Shown here piece after piece: positions 28,117-37,581 of a DNA stretch of 64,000 nt. A program made the position numbers and the translations under genes. This DNA is from Mycolicibacterium arenosum (lineage in GTDB: Bacteria; Actinomycetota; Actinomycetes; Mycobacteriales; Mycobacteriaceae), in NCBI RefSeq assembly GCF_024320865.1, contig NZ_JANDBD010000003.1:124001-188000 (forward strand), in the 5' to 3' direction. Under the pieces are notes generated by a model. The model searched no databases. It saw nothing but the letters and a program-made list of their open reading frames with translations, and had not been told where the DNA came from. Positions within the stretch are counted from its first letter, which is position 1, and every line of letters starts with the position of its first letter.

Positions 28117-28982
28117 CGGCCGGTCAGCCGCCGCACCGCGTCGAGACACTCGGCCCACGCCGGGGTGCCGACGGTGATCGGGTCGAAGTGGTCGCCGTCG
28201 AACGTGCGCAGCTCCGAGGAATCGCCTGCGGCCCGTGCGGCGTCGACGAACCGCCGCGACTGGTCGATCGGCACCAGGGTGTCGCGGGTGCCGTGCACGG
28301 CGATGGACGGAACCCGCAGTGGCAGGCGTGCGAGCGGCGAGGCCTGCGCGTAGGCGTCGGGCCGCTGTTCCGGGGTGCCGCCCAGGAACGCCTCGACCGC
28401 ACCGCCACCCAGGCCCGCCGCGGACCCGGCGACGAGGTCCAGCACCCCGGCCTGCAGCACCACCCCGGTCAGCGGCCCCTGCGCGGCCAGCCACCCGGCG
28501 AGTTGTCCGCCCGCCGAATGTCCCAGGCCCACAACGTGTCTCAAATCGACACCATCGCGGTCACGCAGCGTGGCGACGGCCGCTGCGACGTCGTCTCCGG
28601 TCTGCGGCCAGCCCCCGCCGTCACCCAGTCGCCGGTACTCGACGTTGAGCGCTGCGAACCCGTTCGCGGCCAGATCGACGGCGAGCGGCCGTCCGAGTTC
28701 GGCGCCGTAGCTCGCTCCCCAGTAGCCGCCGTGCACCACGACCACGACCGGCGCGGCGGCGACGGCGTCCGGCAGGGTGAGCTCGGCGTACTGGCTGGGG
28801 TGGTCGCCGTAGGTGTACCGGGTCATCGCGGCGCTGCGCGCGGACGGCGTGCCCGACGAGCACGCGGCCATCGTCGCGGCCAGTGCCCCGGCGATGCCGA
28901 GTACGGAACGGCGACTGATCCCCGTCGGCACCTCACCAGTCAATCCAATCAGCCGGATGCTGTCCTCCCGACCACCGCGCAC
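28113..28982 (-). CDS. Tat-type lipoprotein alpha/beta hydrolase
   Basis: A 289-residue secreted esterase-like protein. The N-terminus has twin arginines (SRRSVLG, residues 23-29), a hydrophobic segment and lipobox MAAC with Cys41, so Tat export and lipidation are likely. The hydrolase part has the oxyanion motif VVVVHGGYWG, nucleophile elbow GLGHSAGG, and late Asp and His (HGTRDTLVPI, FDGDHFDP) completing the triad, as in hormone-sensitive-lipase/BD-FAE type enzymes. GTG 28931 would give a shorter, more typical signal. Substrate unknown. Confidence 0.82.
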   Translation of the reverse strand: MRGGREDSIRLIGLTGEVPTGISRRSVLGIAGALAATMAACSSGTPSARSAAMTRYTYGDHPSQYAELTLPDAVAAAPVVVVVHGGYWGASYGAELGRPLAVDLAANGFAALNVEYRRLGDGGGWPQTGDDVAAAVATLRDRDGVDLRHVVGLGHSAGGQLAGWLAAQGPLTGVVLQAGVLDLVAGSAAGLGGGAVEAFLGGTPEQRPDAYAQASPLARLPLRVPSIAVHGTRDTLVPIDQSRRFVDAARAAGDSSELRTFDGDHFDPITVGTPAWAECLDAVRRLTGR

Positions 28983-29022
28983 GTCATTGCTCCGTCACGT
29001 CCGCGAGGCGCACCATGAGGTG

Positions 29023-29739
29023 ATGGACACCGAGGTCGACGAAATCGGGCCGGGCATCTACCGGCTCTCGACGTGGATTCCGGGCATCACCGAGCACGGG
29101 TTCACGTTCAACCAGTTCCTGCTGATGGGCGACGAGCCCTTCCTGTTCCACACCGGCCAGCGCTTCCTCTTCCCGCAGGTGTCCGAGGCGGTGTCCCGCG
29201 TCGTCCCACTGAGCACCCTGAGGTGGATCTCCTTCGGGCACCTCGAGGCCGACGAGTGCGGCGCGATGAACCTGTTCCTCGACGCCGCTCCCAACGCCGA
29301 GGTCGTGCACGGCGAACTGGCCTGCATGCTGTCGCTGTCCGATATGTGCGATCGCCCGCCCGTCGCGGCGGGTGAATCGCCCGTCGACATCGGTGGTCAT
29401 CGGCTGCGATTCATCCCGACTCCGCACGTGCCGCACAACTGGGAGGCCGGGCTGTGGTTCGACGAGACGACGTCGACGCTGCTGGCCGGTGACCTCTTCA
29501 CCCACACCGGCAGGTGTCCGGCGCTCACCGAGAACGACGTCGTCGGTCCCGCCCTGCAGGCCGAGGGCTTCTTCCACGCGACGGGGTTGAACTCGAATCT
29601 CGCGCCGACGCTCGCGGCGCTCGCCGATCTGCGGCCGACCACGCTGGCGGTTATGCACGGCTCCTCCTATCGCGGCGACGGGGCCGCGCAACTGCGAGCG
29701 CTGTCCGACGGCTACGCCGCGATGGGCACGGCTTCATAA
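29023..29739 (+). CDS. Stand-alone flavodiiron-type metallo-beta-lactamase-fold protein
   Basis: A 238-residue MBL-fold protein of the oxygen-binding diiron (ODP) subgroup. The first metal motif reads GHLEADECG, i.e. H-x-E-x-D as in flavodiiron proteins rather than the H-x-H-x-D of hydrolases; further ligands are likely His in PHVPHNW, Asp in LLAGDLF and His in AVMHGSSY. The flavodoxin domain of true flavodiiron proteins is absent. It may reduce O2/NO with a separate partner or act as a diiron sensor; both are inference. ATG 29023 chosen. Confidence 0.78.
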   Translation: MDTEVDEIGPGIYRLSTWIPGITEHGFTFNQFLLMGDEPFLFHTGQRFLFPQVSEAVSRVVPLSTLRWISFGHLEADECGAMNLFLDAAPNAEVVHGELACMLSLSDMCDRPPVAAGESPVDIGGHRLRFIPTPHVPHNWEAGLWFDETTSTLLAGDLFTHTGRCPALTENDVVGPALQAEGFFHATGLNSNLAPTLAALADLRPTTLAVMHGSSYRGDGAAQLRALSDGYAAMGTAS

Positions 29740-29791
29740 CGGGCGGTCGCCACGAGTTTCACACCCGTCACAGCCCGGGTACCGTCAAGAG

Positions 29792-30337
29792 GTGACGACG
29801 ACGAGGCGGCTGGCTGCCGCGCTGCTGGCTGTCGCGGCGTTGCTAGCGGGCTGCAGCACCGTCACCGACGGCCGTCCGGAATCGGGGTCGGCCGACCTCA
29901 CCGAGCCGACGGTCCCGACGCCCCGCCCGTCTCGGACGACGCCGACGTCCGAGCCGCCGCTGGTCCCAGAGCCGTCCACGCCGACCCCCGCGCCGCCCGG
30001 CGACCAGTTGCCGATCGAGAACGGTTACGCGTACATCGAGACCAAGTCCGGGAAGACCCGCTGCCAGATCGACGCCGACTCGGTCGGCTGCGAGGCGCAG
30101 TTCGTCGACTCGCCGACCGTCGACGGCGGGCAGGCCAACGGCGTGCGGATCACCGCCGACGGGACGCAGACCTGGGTGCTCGGCAATCTCGGCGACATCC
30201 CGACCGTGACGATCGACTACCGGACGTACCGCGCCCTGGGCTGGACGATCGACGCCACCGAGGCGGGCACACGCTTCACCAACGACGCCACCGGGCACGG
30301 CATGTTCGTGGCGATCGAGCGCGTCGACGCCTTCTGA
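29792..30337 (+). CDS. Putative lipoprotein (LppP/LprE-like small exported protein)
   Basis: A 181-residue protein with a classical lipoprotein signal (RRLAAALLAVAALLAGC, Cys21), a Pro/Thr/Ser-rich linker (about 38-70) and a small C-terminal beta domain with two cysteines (TRCQID, VGCEAQF) likely to form a disulfide. That domain resembles mycobacterial exported domains of unknown function; the suggested LppP/LprE kinship is weak. GTG start at 29792. It is followed by a 70-bp gap and then mtr. Confidence 0.75.
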   Translation: MTTTRRLAAALLAVAALLAGCSTVTDGRPESGSADLTEPTVPTPRPSRTTPTSEPPLVPEPSTPTPAPPGDQLPIENGYAYIETKSGKTRCQIDADSVGCEAQFVDSPTVDGGQANGVRITADGTQTWVLGNLGDIPTVTIDYRTYRALGWTIDATEAGTRFTNDATGHGMFVAIERVDAF

Positions 30338-30407
30338 AAATGTCGCGCATCTGACGTTTACGTCTCATGTCGTTTGACCGTCGCCCCGATCAGGGAAATG
30401 ACCTCTG

Positions 30408-31784
30408 GTGCATCACGACATCGTCATCGTCGGAACGGGATCGGGTAACGCGGTCGTCAACGAGTCCTTCGCCGACCTCAGCGTCGGCCTCGTCGAGGAA
30501 CGCCGTGCCGGCGGCACGTGCCTGAACTACGGCTGCATCCCGTCGAAGATGCTGATCTACGCGGCAGGCGTGGCCGACACCGCGGCGGCGGCCGACCGCT
30601 ATAACGTCGACGCCGAACTACGGGGGGTGCGCTGGCGCGAGCTGCGCGACCGCGTCTTCGGCCGCACCGACCAGCACTCCGACGAGGGGCGAAAGGATCG
30701 GGAGGACGGCGCCTACACCACTTTCTACTCGGGCCGCGCCGAGTTCACCGGGCCGCGCGCCCTCCTGGTCGAGGCATCCGACGGCACCCGCACCGAACTG
30801 ACCGCCGACCGCGTCGTGCTGGCCAACGGCGGCCGACCGGTGATTCCGGACGTCGTCGCCGAATCCGGCCTACCGTTCGAGACCTCGGACACGATCATGC
30901 GCGTCGACGAGCCGCCGCAGCGCCTCGCCGTCCTCGGCGGCGGCTACATCGCCGCGGAGCTGGCGCACGTATTCGCCAGCGCGGGAAGCGAAATCGTCGT
31001 CATCGAGCAGTCCGACACACTGCTGGGCGGCCCTCAGGACGACGAGATCAGGCAGCGCTACACCGAGATCGCGCGGGAGCGTTACGACCTGAGGCTCGGC
31101 GCGGGGCTCGAGTCCCTCGACGGTGCACCGGGGCGGTTGCGGCTGCGCCTCGACGACGGCAGCACGGTCGAGGCGGACACGCTTCTGGTCGCAGCCGGCC
31201 GTCGGCCCAACAGCGACCGCCTCAACCTCGGCGCGGCGGGCGTCGACACCCGTGACGACGGTCGCATCGTGGTCGACGAGTTCTGCCGCACCACGGCCGA
31301 CGGGGTCTTCGCCCTCGGCGACGTCAGTGCCCCCATTCCGCTGAAGCACGTCGCGAACCGCGAGGCTGAGGTCGTCTCCCACAACCTGCTGCACCCCGAC
31401 CGGATGCGCGCCGTCGACCACGACCTGGTGCCGTCGGCGGTGTTCGCCGATCCGCAGATGGCCTCCGTCGGATTGACGGAGAGCAGGTGCCGCGACACCC
31501 ATCCGGACTATCTCGTCGGCCGCACCCCGTACGGAGACGTCGCGTACGGCTGGGCGATGCGGGACGACACCGGGCTGTGCAAGGTGCTGGTGGACCGCGA
31601 CAGCCACCGAATCCTGGGGGCGCACATCATGGGTCCGCAGGCGGCTAGCCTGATCCAGATCTTCGTCGTGGCGATGCAATTCGGTGTCCGAGCCGATGAT
31701 CTCGCGCACCAGCCGTATTGGATTCACCCGGCGCTCACGGAAGTCGTCGAGAACGCGCTGCGCGACGTGCGGGAGCCGTCGTGA
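30408..31784 (+). CDS. mtr: Mycothione reductase
   Basis: A 458-residue FAD-dependent disulfide reductase that uses NADPH to reduce mycothione to mycothiol, the main actinobacterial low-molecular-weight thiol. Visible: FAD motif IVGTGSGN, redox pair Cys38/Cys43 in [19 protein letters not shown] motif [15 protein letters not shown] (about 175), second FAD motif [11 protein letters not shown] (about 300) and the active-site [12 protein letters not shown] near the C-terminus. The FAD motif GTGSGN instead of GxGxxG/A is typical of Mtr. Start GTG 30408; its stop overlaps zwf as GTGA. Confidence 0.93.
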   Translation: MHHDIVIVGTGSGNAVVNESFADLSVGLVEERRAGGTCLNYGCIPSKMLIYAAGVADTAAAADRYNVDAELRGVRWRELRDRVFGRTDQHSDEGRKDREDGAYTTFYSGRAEFTGPRALLVEASDGTRTELTADRVVLANGGRPVIPDVVAESGLPFETSDTIMRVDEPPQRLAVLGGGYIAAELAHVFASAGSEIVVIEQSDTLLGGPQDDEIRQRYTEIARERYDLRLGAGLESLDGAPGRLRLRLDDGSTVEADTLLVAAGRRPNSDRLNLGAAGVDTRDDGRIVVDEFCRTTADGVFALGDVSAPIPLKHVANREAEVVSHNLLHPDRMRAVDHDLVPSAVFADPQMASVGLTESRCRDTHPDYLVGRTPYGDVAYGWAMRDDTGLCKVLVDRDSHRILGAHIMGPQAASLIQIFVVAMQFGVRADDLAHQPYWIHPALTEVVENALRDVREPS

Positions 31785-33175
31785 CCGATCACCTCGACCC
31801 GCACGTCTTCGTCCTGTTCGGCGCGACGGGTGATCTCGCCGAGCGCAAGCTGTTTCCGGGGTTGTACCGGCTGGCGGCCGCCGGCCGGCTACCCGACGAC
31901 TACGCGATCATCGGTTCCGGCAGGCACTCCCCCGGTTCCGACGAGGAGTTCCGCGAGTCGATACGGACCTCGCTGACCGACAGCGGGCCCGATGTCGACG
32001 ACGGCGTACTGCGACACCTGCTGCAGCGGTTGTCCTTTCAGGTGTCCGATGCCGACGACGGAGCCGACCTCGCGCAGGCGGTGCGGACCGCTCGCGGGGC
32101 ACTCGGCGAGAACTCCCGCACGCTGGTCTACCTCTCGGTGCCACCGCAGGCGATGCTGCCGATGATCGGCATGCTGGGGCGAGAGGGCATCGTCGACGAC
32201 GCGCGGATCGTCGTGGAGAAGCCCTTCGGGACGGATCTGGAGTCGTCCCGCGACCTGGACTCCGCGCTGAAGGACGTCGTCGATGAGGACCGGGTGTATC
32301 GCATCGACCACTTCCTCGGCAAGGAGGCCGTGCAGAACATCCTCGCCCTGCGATTCGCCAACGGTCTGCTCGAACCCGCTTGGCACCGTGACCATCTCAG
32401 CTCGGTGCAGATCGACGTCCCCGAGGAGTTGACCATCGAGGGGCGGGGCGGCTTCTACGAGTCGACCGGCTGCTTCCGCGACATGATCTCGACGCATCTG
32501 TGCCAGGTCCTCGGATTCGTCGCGATGGAGCCGCCGACCGACCTCGACGAGACGTCGTTGCGCGACGCCAAGGCGAAGGTCTTCGAGGCGATGCGCCCAC
32601 TGGACCCCGCCAGGGTCGTCTTCGGTCAGTACGAGGGCTACCGCGACGAGGACGGCGTCGACGACGACTCGGCGGTCGAGACGTTCGTGGCACTCGAGGC
32701 GTACGTCGACACCGAGCGTTGGCGGGGGGTTCCGTTCCTGCTGCGGACGGGCAAGGCCATGGCCGAGACGCGGCGCACCGTGACCCTCACCTTTCGGACG
32801 CCGGCGCTGGAGACGTTCGGCGAGCAGCCGCCCAACCGACTCGTTCTCGAGCTCACCGATACTCCCGCCGTCACCCTGGACCTGCTGACCAAGAAGCCGG
32901 GGCCGAGCCTGACGCTGGCACCGCGGGCGGTCGAATTCGATTCCAGTGCCGACGATTCCGACGGCCTCGAGGCCTACGAGCGCTTGCTCCTCGACGTGCT
33001 GCGGGGAGATCAGACGCTGTTCACCCGCGCCGACGAGGTGGACCGACTGTGGCAGGTGTGCCAGCCGGTGCTCGACGATCCCCCGCAGCCGCAGCCGTAC
33101 CCGAAGGGGTCGTGGGGACCCGCCGAGGCGACCGAGCTGGCGGGTCCGGACGGATGGCGGTTGGGCGATGGGTGA
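31781..33175 (+). CDS. zwf: Glucose-6-phosphate dehydrogenase
   Basis: A 464-residue enzyme oxidising glucose 6-phosphate to 6-phosphogluconolactone and making NADPH. N-terminal Rossmann motif [18 protein letters not shown] (about 15-32), EKPFGTD (about 147) and catalytic RIDHFLGKE with His177 and Lys181. It is not in the usual tal-tkt-opcA context, so it is probably an extra Zwf. Translational coupling to mtr by a GTGA overlap suggests it feeds NADPH to mycothione reduction. It overlaps the following GH15 gene by 8 nt. Confidence 0.94.
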   Translation: MTDHLDPHVFVLFGATGDLAERKLFPGLYRLAAAGRLPDDYAIIGSGRHSPGSDEEFRESIRTSLTDSGPDVDDGVLRHLLQRLSFQVSDADDGADLAQAVRTARGALGENSRTLVYLSVPPQAMLPMIGMLGREGIVDDARIVVEKPFGTDLESSRDLDSALKDVVDEDRVYRIDHFLGKEAVQNILALRFANGLLEPAWHRDHLSSVQIDVPEELTIEGRGGFYESTGCFRDMISTHLCQVLGFVAMEPPTDLDETSLRDAKAKVFEAMRPLDPARVVFGQYEGYRDEDGVDDDSAVETFVALEAYVDTERWRGVPFLLRTGKAMAETRRTVTLTFRTPALETFGEQPPNRLVLELTDTPAVTLDLLTKKPGPSLTLAPRAVEFDSSADDSDGLEAYERLLLDVLRGDQTLFTRADEVDRLWQVCQPVLDDPPQPQPYPKGSWGPAEATELAGPDGWRLGDG

Positions 33176-35000
33176 CGACTGGCTCGCCATCTCCCAGCAC
33201 GGCCTGATCGGCGACCTGCGCACCAGTGCGCTCGTCGGAACCGACGGCACGATCGACTGGTTCTGCGCGCCGCGGTTCGACTCGCCCAGCGTCTTCGCCG
33301 CGGTACTGGACCCCGACGACGGCGGCAGCTGGCGGCTCGCGCCCGCCGGTGAGGTGACCAGAACCCAGCAGTTCTACTACCCCGACACCGCCGTGCTGAT
33401 CACCCGCTTCCTCACCGACGACGGCGTCGCCGAAATCCACGACTTCATGCCGATTCTCGGCGCCGGCGACCCCGAGCACCGGCAACGGATGGTGCGCCGG
33501 GTCAGCTGCGTGCGCGGACGCATCCGCATGCACACGCTGCTCGACGCCCGCCCCGATTACGCACGCCAACGGTGCCGGGCCGAGGAGTCGGGCGACGGCG
33601 TGCTGCTCACCGGCGACGGGCTACGTCTCGGCCTGGTCGCCTCGACCGAGCTCGAGATCGCCGACGACGGACGCGTGCACGCGGACGTCGAGCTCACCAC
33701 CCACGACACGGCGACGTTCGTGCTCGAGGTGCTGGGCGAGCACGATGAGCCGTCCTGCAACACCATGGACATGACCGACGCGCTGCTTCACGCCACCACG
33801 GCGTTCTGGCGGAACTGGTTGTCGCAGTCGCGCTACACCGGCCGCTGGCGCGAGACCGTCCACCGCTCGGCGATCACCCTGAAGCTGCTCACCCACGAAC
33901 CCACCGGCGCGATCATCGCCGCGCCGACCACCAGCCTTCCCGAACACGTTGGGGGTAACCGGAACTGGGACTACCGATACGTGTGGATCCGCGACGCGGG
34001 TTTCGTTCTGTACGCACTGCTGAGACTGGGGTTCACCGGCGAGGCCCGCGCGTTCACCGCGTGGCTGTCGGAGCGCATCGGCCGCGACCGCGAGGTCCCG
34101 CCCACCGAGGACGAGGACGACCTCGGCCCGCTGCGCGTGCTGTACGACATCGACGGGAACGTCCCGCCGGACGAAGTCGAACTCGACCACCTGCGCGGCT
34201 ACCGCGACTCGCGACCGGTGCGCGTCGGCAACGCGGCGGTCGAGCAACTGCAACTCGACATCTACGGCGAGGTCATCGATTCCGTCTACCTCTTCGACAA
34301 GCACGGACCCGGTATCAGCGACGACGCCTGGCACGACGTCGTCGCACTCGTCGAGTGGGTGATGGACAACTGGCAGCGCGATGACGCGGGCATGTGGGAG
34401 GTGCGCGGCGAGCGGCGGGCTTACACGACGTCGCTGCTGATGTGCTGGGTGGCGCTGGAGCGCACCATCCGCATCGCGCGCAGGCGCGGGTTGCCCGGCG
34501 ATGTGGCCACGTGGTCGCGGGTCCGCGACGAGATCTACGAACGCATCACGACGAAGTGCTGGGACGCCGATCGCGGATCGTTCATGCAGACCGAGAACGG
34601 CGACGCGTTGGACGCCGCCGTCCTCCTGATGCCGATGGTGAAGTTCCTGTCACCGGCCGACCCCAAGTTCCTGTCCACCCTCGAGGCGATCGAGCGCGAC
34701 CTGGTCACCGACAGCCTGGTGTTCCGGTACACGCCGGAGACCGACGGACTCGACGGCGAGGAGGGCACGTTCTCACTGTGCTCGTTCTGGTACGTCGAAG
34801 CGCTGACGCGGGCGGGGCGGCTGGCCGACGCCCAACTCGCGTTGGAGAAGATGTTCACCTACGCGAACCACGTGGGGTTGTATGCGGAACAGGTGAGCGC
34901 GACGGGCGACCAGGTCGGGAACTTCCCCCAGGCCTTCACGCACTTCGCGCTCGTCAGCGCCGCGATCAACCTCGATCGCGCACTCGATGAGGAGAAGTAG
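33168..35000 (+). CDS. GH15 family glycoside hydrolase (trehalase-type)
   Basis: A 610-residue GH15 protein with an N-terminal beta-sandwich (about 1-220, [15 protein letters not shown]...[15 protein letters not shown]) and a C-terminal (alpha/alpha)6 barrel with [16 protein letters not shown] and, near the end, GLYAEQVS, where the Glu is the expected catalytic base. Mycobacterial proteins of this type are known trehalases; glucoamylase activity is the alternative. ATG 33168 lies inside the zwf stop region (8-nt overlap). Releasing glucose upstream of a G6P dehydrogenase makes metabolic sense. Confidence 0.88.
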   Translation: MGDDWLAISQHGLIGDLRTSALVGTDGTIDWFCAPRFDSPSVFAAVLDPDDGGSWRLAPAGEVTRTQQFYYPDTAVLITRFLTDDGVAEIHDFMPILGAGDPEHRQRMVRRVSCVRGRIRMHTLLDARPDYARQRCRAEESGDGVLLTGDGLRLGLVASTELEIADDGRVHADVELTTHDTATFVLEVLGEHDEPSCNTMDMTDALLHATTAFWRNWLSQSRYTGRWRETVHRSAITLKLLTHEPTGAIIAAPTTSLPEHVGGNRNWDYRYVWIRDAGFVLYALLRLGFTGEARAFTAWLSERIGRDREVPPTEDEDDLGPLRVLYDIDGNVPPDEVELDHLRGYRDSRPVRVGNAAVEQLQLDIYGEVIDSVYLFDKHGPGISDDAWHDVVALVEWVMDNWQRDDAGMWEVRGERRAYTTSLLMCWVALERTIRIARRRGLPGDVATWSRVRDEIYERITTKCWDADRGSFMQTENGDALDAAVLLMPMVKFLSPADPKFLSTLEAIERDLVTDSLVFRYTPETDGLDGEEGTFSLCSFWYVEALTRAGRLADAQLALEKMFTYANHVGLYAEQVSATGDQVGNFPQAFTHFALVSAAINLDRALDEEK

Positions 35001-35002
35001 AC

Positions 35003-35623
35003 GTGTCAGTCGCACAACGGGAGCGCGCGGCGCTCGTACAGACCATGCGGGACACCGGCCCGGACCACCCGACGCTGTGCGGGGAGTGGACCAACCGCGA
35101 GCTCGCCGCGCACCTGGTCGTCCGGGAACGCAGGCTGGACGCCGCACCGGGAATCATGATCCCCCAGCTCGCCGACTACACCGAGCGGGTCACCCGACAG
35201 GTCGCCGCGGATACCGACTGGACCGAGCTGCTGGACAAGGTCGCCTCCGGGCCGCCGCTGTTCTCGCCGTTCAAACTGCTCGACCCGGTTATCAACGTGG
35301 CGGAGATGTTCATCCACCACGAGGACGTCCGTCGTGCCGTGGAGCCGTGGGAGCCGCGGGTGCTCGACGATGCGACCACCACCGCGGTGACCCGTCAGGT
35401 CTCGGTGATGGCACGCATGGCGCTCAAGGCCGACGCGAACGTGGTGGTGCGCACCCCCGAGGGCAAGACACTGACGACCGTGGGTAAGGGTCCGTCCGTC
35501 GTGCTGACGGGTGCGCCGGGCGAGCTGCTGATGTACATCTCGGGTCGGGATCAGGCGCGGGTCGAGCTGACGGGCGACGACGCCGGGATCGCCGCGGTGC
35601 GCGACGGTCGCGGGGGACTCTAG
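35003..35623 (+). CDS. TIGR03085-type DinB/maleylpyruvate isomerase-fold protein
   Basis: A 206-residue member of the DinB-like four-helix family with mycothiol-dependent relatives. Likely metal ligands are His in LAAHLVVRERR (about residue 33) and His in MFIHHEDVRRA (about 110). The C-terminal region (VVVRTPEGKTLTTVGKG...VELTGDD) resembles the small sterol-carrier-like C-terminal module of these proteins. It starts at GTG 35003, 2 bp after GH15. Being in an operon with mycothione reductase supports a mycothiol-linked role, but the reaction is unknown. Confidence 0.8.
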   Translation: MSVAQRERAALVQTMRDTGPDHPTLCGEWTNRELAAHLVVRERRLDAAPGIMIPQLADYTERVTRQVAADTDWTELLDKVASGPPLFSPFKLLDPVINVAEMFIHHEDVRRAVEPWEPRVLDDATTTAVTRQVSVMARMALKADANVVVRTPEGKTLTTVGKGPSVVLTGAPGELLMYISGRDQARVELTGDDAGIAAVRDGRGGL

Positions 35624-35632
35624 GCTCCCCTC

Positions 35633-36562
35633 ATGGACTTCCGCGTGTTCGTCGAACCCCAGCAAGGAGCCACCTACGGTGACCAGCTCGCCGTCGCGAA
35701 AGCCGCGGAGGACCTCGGCTACTCCGCCTTCTTCCGGTCCGACCACTTCGTCGCGATGGCCGGCGACGGGCTTCCAGGCCCCACCGATTCCTGGGTGACT
35801 CTCGGCGGCATCGCCCGTGAGACGTCGAGCATCCGGCTGGGCACCATGGTCACCTCGGCGACGTTCCGCTTTCCGGGACCGCTCGCCATCGCAGTGGCTC
35901 AGGTCGACGAGATGAGCGGTGGCCGTGTCGAACTCGGCCTCGGCGCCGGGTGGTTCGAGGCTGAGCACAAGGCCTACGCCATCCCCTTCCCGCCCCTGAA
36001 GGAGCGCTTCGACCGGCTGTCCGAGCAGCTCGACATCATCACCGGGCTGTGGGCCACCCCGACCGGCGAGACGTTCGACTACACCGGCGAGCACTACAGC
36101 ATCATCGACTCCCCCGCGCTGCCCAAGCCGGTTCAGGACCCGCTCCCGATCGTCATCGGCGGTGGCGGCCCGAAGCGGACACCGGCGCTGACCGCGAAGT
36201 ACGCCTCGGAGTTCAACATCCCGTTCGTCCCGCTGGACGTGCTCACCGCGCAGTACGAGCGCGTGGCCGCCGCGGTGCAGACGGAGGGGCGCCCCGCCGA
36301 CTCCCTGACGTACTCCGCGGCGTTCGTGCTGTGTGCTGGCGGCGACGAGTCGACGCTGTCCCGGCGGGCGGGCTCGATCGGCCGCGAGCTCGAGGAACTG
36401 CGCAGCAATTCGCCGACCGTCGGAAGCGCCGGCGAGATCGTCGACCGCCTGGCGCCCTTCGCCGCCGCGGGAGTGCAGCGGGTGTACCTGCAGGTGCTGG
36501 ACATGCACGATCTGGACCACCTGGCGTACGTCGCGCAGGACGTCATCCCGCAACTGGGATGA
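35633..36562 (+). CDS. LLM-class F420-dependent oxidoreductase
   Basis: A 309-residue TIM-barrel flavin/F420 oxidoreductase. Typical segments are AEDLGYSAFFRSDHF (about 28-42), IRLGTMVTSATFRFPGPLAIAVAQVDEMSGGRVELGLGAGW in pieces across about 65-107 and the insertion-region PIVIGGGGPKRTPALTAKYA (about 170). Actinobacterial relatives mostly use F420 rather than FMN. It starts 9 bp after the previous gene. F420H2 is made from G6P by Fgd, giving a loose link to zwf in this operon. Substrate unknown. Confidence 0.88.
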   Translation: MDFRVFVEPQQGATYGDQLAVAKAAEDLGYSAFFRSDHFVAMAGDGLPGPTDSWVTLGGIARETSSIRLGTMVTSATFRFPGPLAIAVAQVDEMSGGRVELGLGAGWFEAEHKAYAIPFPPLKERFDRLSEQLDIITGLWATPTGETFDYTGEHYSIIDSPALPKPVQDPLPIVIGGGGPKRTPALTAKYASEFNIPFVPLDVLTAQYERVAAAVQTEGRPADSLTYSAAFVLCAGGDESTLSRRAGSIGRELEELRSNSPTVGSAGEIVDRLAPFAAAGVQRVYLQVLDMHDLDHLAYVAQDVIPQLG

Positions 36563-36602
36563 ACCCGGCCCGGTGTCGCCGGCGCGGCTACTATCACTCC
36601 CC

Positions 36603-37037
36603 GTGACCCGCGACGACGACCGGCGTGACCGCGTCTCCGTCGAACCGGCCTGGCACGAGCGCACGTCGACGCTTGCCGGCGCGAGCGTGGCCGCCCTGCT
36701 CGTGCTGGCGCTGCTGTACCTCCTGATCTCGACATTCGTGCGCGAGTTCGACGAGCCCGCGCCCGTACAGCAGTACTTCCTCGACCCGACGACGACGGGG
36801 TCGGGTCGAGTCACCGATTCCTCCAGCACGTCCACGACGCCGACGATCACCAGCACCAGTCCGCCGGTCACGTCCGATATCAACGACCCCGGTGCGACGA
36901 CGACCACCACGTCGGGCACCGACACCTCGGATCCGTCGACGTCGCGGCGGCCGCCCCGCACCAGGGACAACGACGTGACGACGACGCGGCAGCGGCCGCG
37001 TCTCAACGAAACACGCACCCTGTACCCGCAGCCCTGA
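36603..37037 (+). CDS. Single-pass membrane protein with Thr/Ser-rich outer tail
   Basis: A 144-residue protein with a charged 23-residue cytosolic N-terminus, one membrane helix (about 24-44) and an extracytoplasmic low-complexity tail rich in Thr, Ser and Pro, turning Arg-rich near the end (RRPPRTRDN, RQRPRLNE). I recognise no domain. GTG start at 36603. It is followed after 28 bp by a similarly built protein. The Thr-rich tail could be O-mannosylated or span the cell-wall layer (inference). Confidence 0.72.
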   Translation: MTRDDDRRDRVSVEPAWHERTSTLAGASVAALLVLALLYLLISTFVREFDEPAPVQQYFLDPTTTGSGRVTDSSSTSTTPTITSTSPPVTSDINDPGATTTTTSGTDTSDPSTSRRPPRTRDNDVTTTRQRPRLNETRTLYPQP

Positions 37038-37065
37038 CTCGGGGAGTCGATCTAGGGTGGAGCGC

Positions 37066-37581
37066 ATGCCGCGCGGTCCCGAAGATCCCGACTACTACTC
37101 GGACTACGCCGACGAGGAGCCGACCGCGTACGCGCCGAAGTACGACGCCTACGCCGAGACGGGGCGCCTGCCGGAGCATCCGGCCGACACGCCCTGGTAT
37201 CGCAAACCCGCCGGGCTCGTCGGCCTCGGCGCCGTAAGCGCGGTGATCCTGGCGCTGGTGGTGTACGCGATCATCGCGCTCGTCTCCGGCGATGACGACA
37301 CCTCCGACACGACCACCACGACGTCGTCCCCGTCGTCCACCTCGGCGACGTCGGGCGCGGTCGTCCCCCCGGTCACCCAGACCGAGACGGTGACGCAGAC
37401 CCCGGAGTCGTCGACGCCGCCCACCACGACGACGACAACCGAGCCGACGAGCACCACCACGACCACCAGCACCACCACGACGACGACCACGCCGAGCGTC
37501 AGCACGTCGACCAGCACGGTGACCTCGACGAGCACCGTGACGGTGTCACCGCCGCCGCTGAGCCCGGTCGAACAGCCCTAG
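37066..37581 (+). CDS. Single-pass membrane protein, WYRKP motif and poly-Thr tail
   Basis: A 171-residue protein: acidic Tyr-rich cytosolic N-terminus (1-43), a TPWYRKP juxtamembrane motif (42-48), one membrane helix (about 50-72) and an outer tail of about 95 residues dominated by Thr and Ser. The TPWYR-x-P motif, helix and Thr tail recur in the Hsp70-like protein at 43071-45041. ATG 37066 is preferred (AGGGTGG upstream); GTG 37057 is possible. Its stop overlaps that of iniC by 4 nt on the opposite strand. Function unknown. Confidence 0.75.
   Translation: MPRGPEDPDYYSDYADEEPTAYAPKYDAYAETGRLPEHPADTPWYRKPAGLVGLGAVSAVILALVVYAIIALVSGDDDTSDTTTTTSSPSSTSATSGAVVPPVTQTETVTQTPESSTPPTTTTTTEPTSTTTTTSTTTTTTTPSVSTSTSTVTSTSTVTVSPPPLSPVEQP

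Noticed and set aside
31781..33175. F420-dependent G6P dehydrogenase (Fgd) considered for the gene after mtr
   Set aside because: The RIDHFLGKE site and Rossmann motif are those of NADP-type Zwf, not an LLM-fold Fgd.
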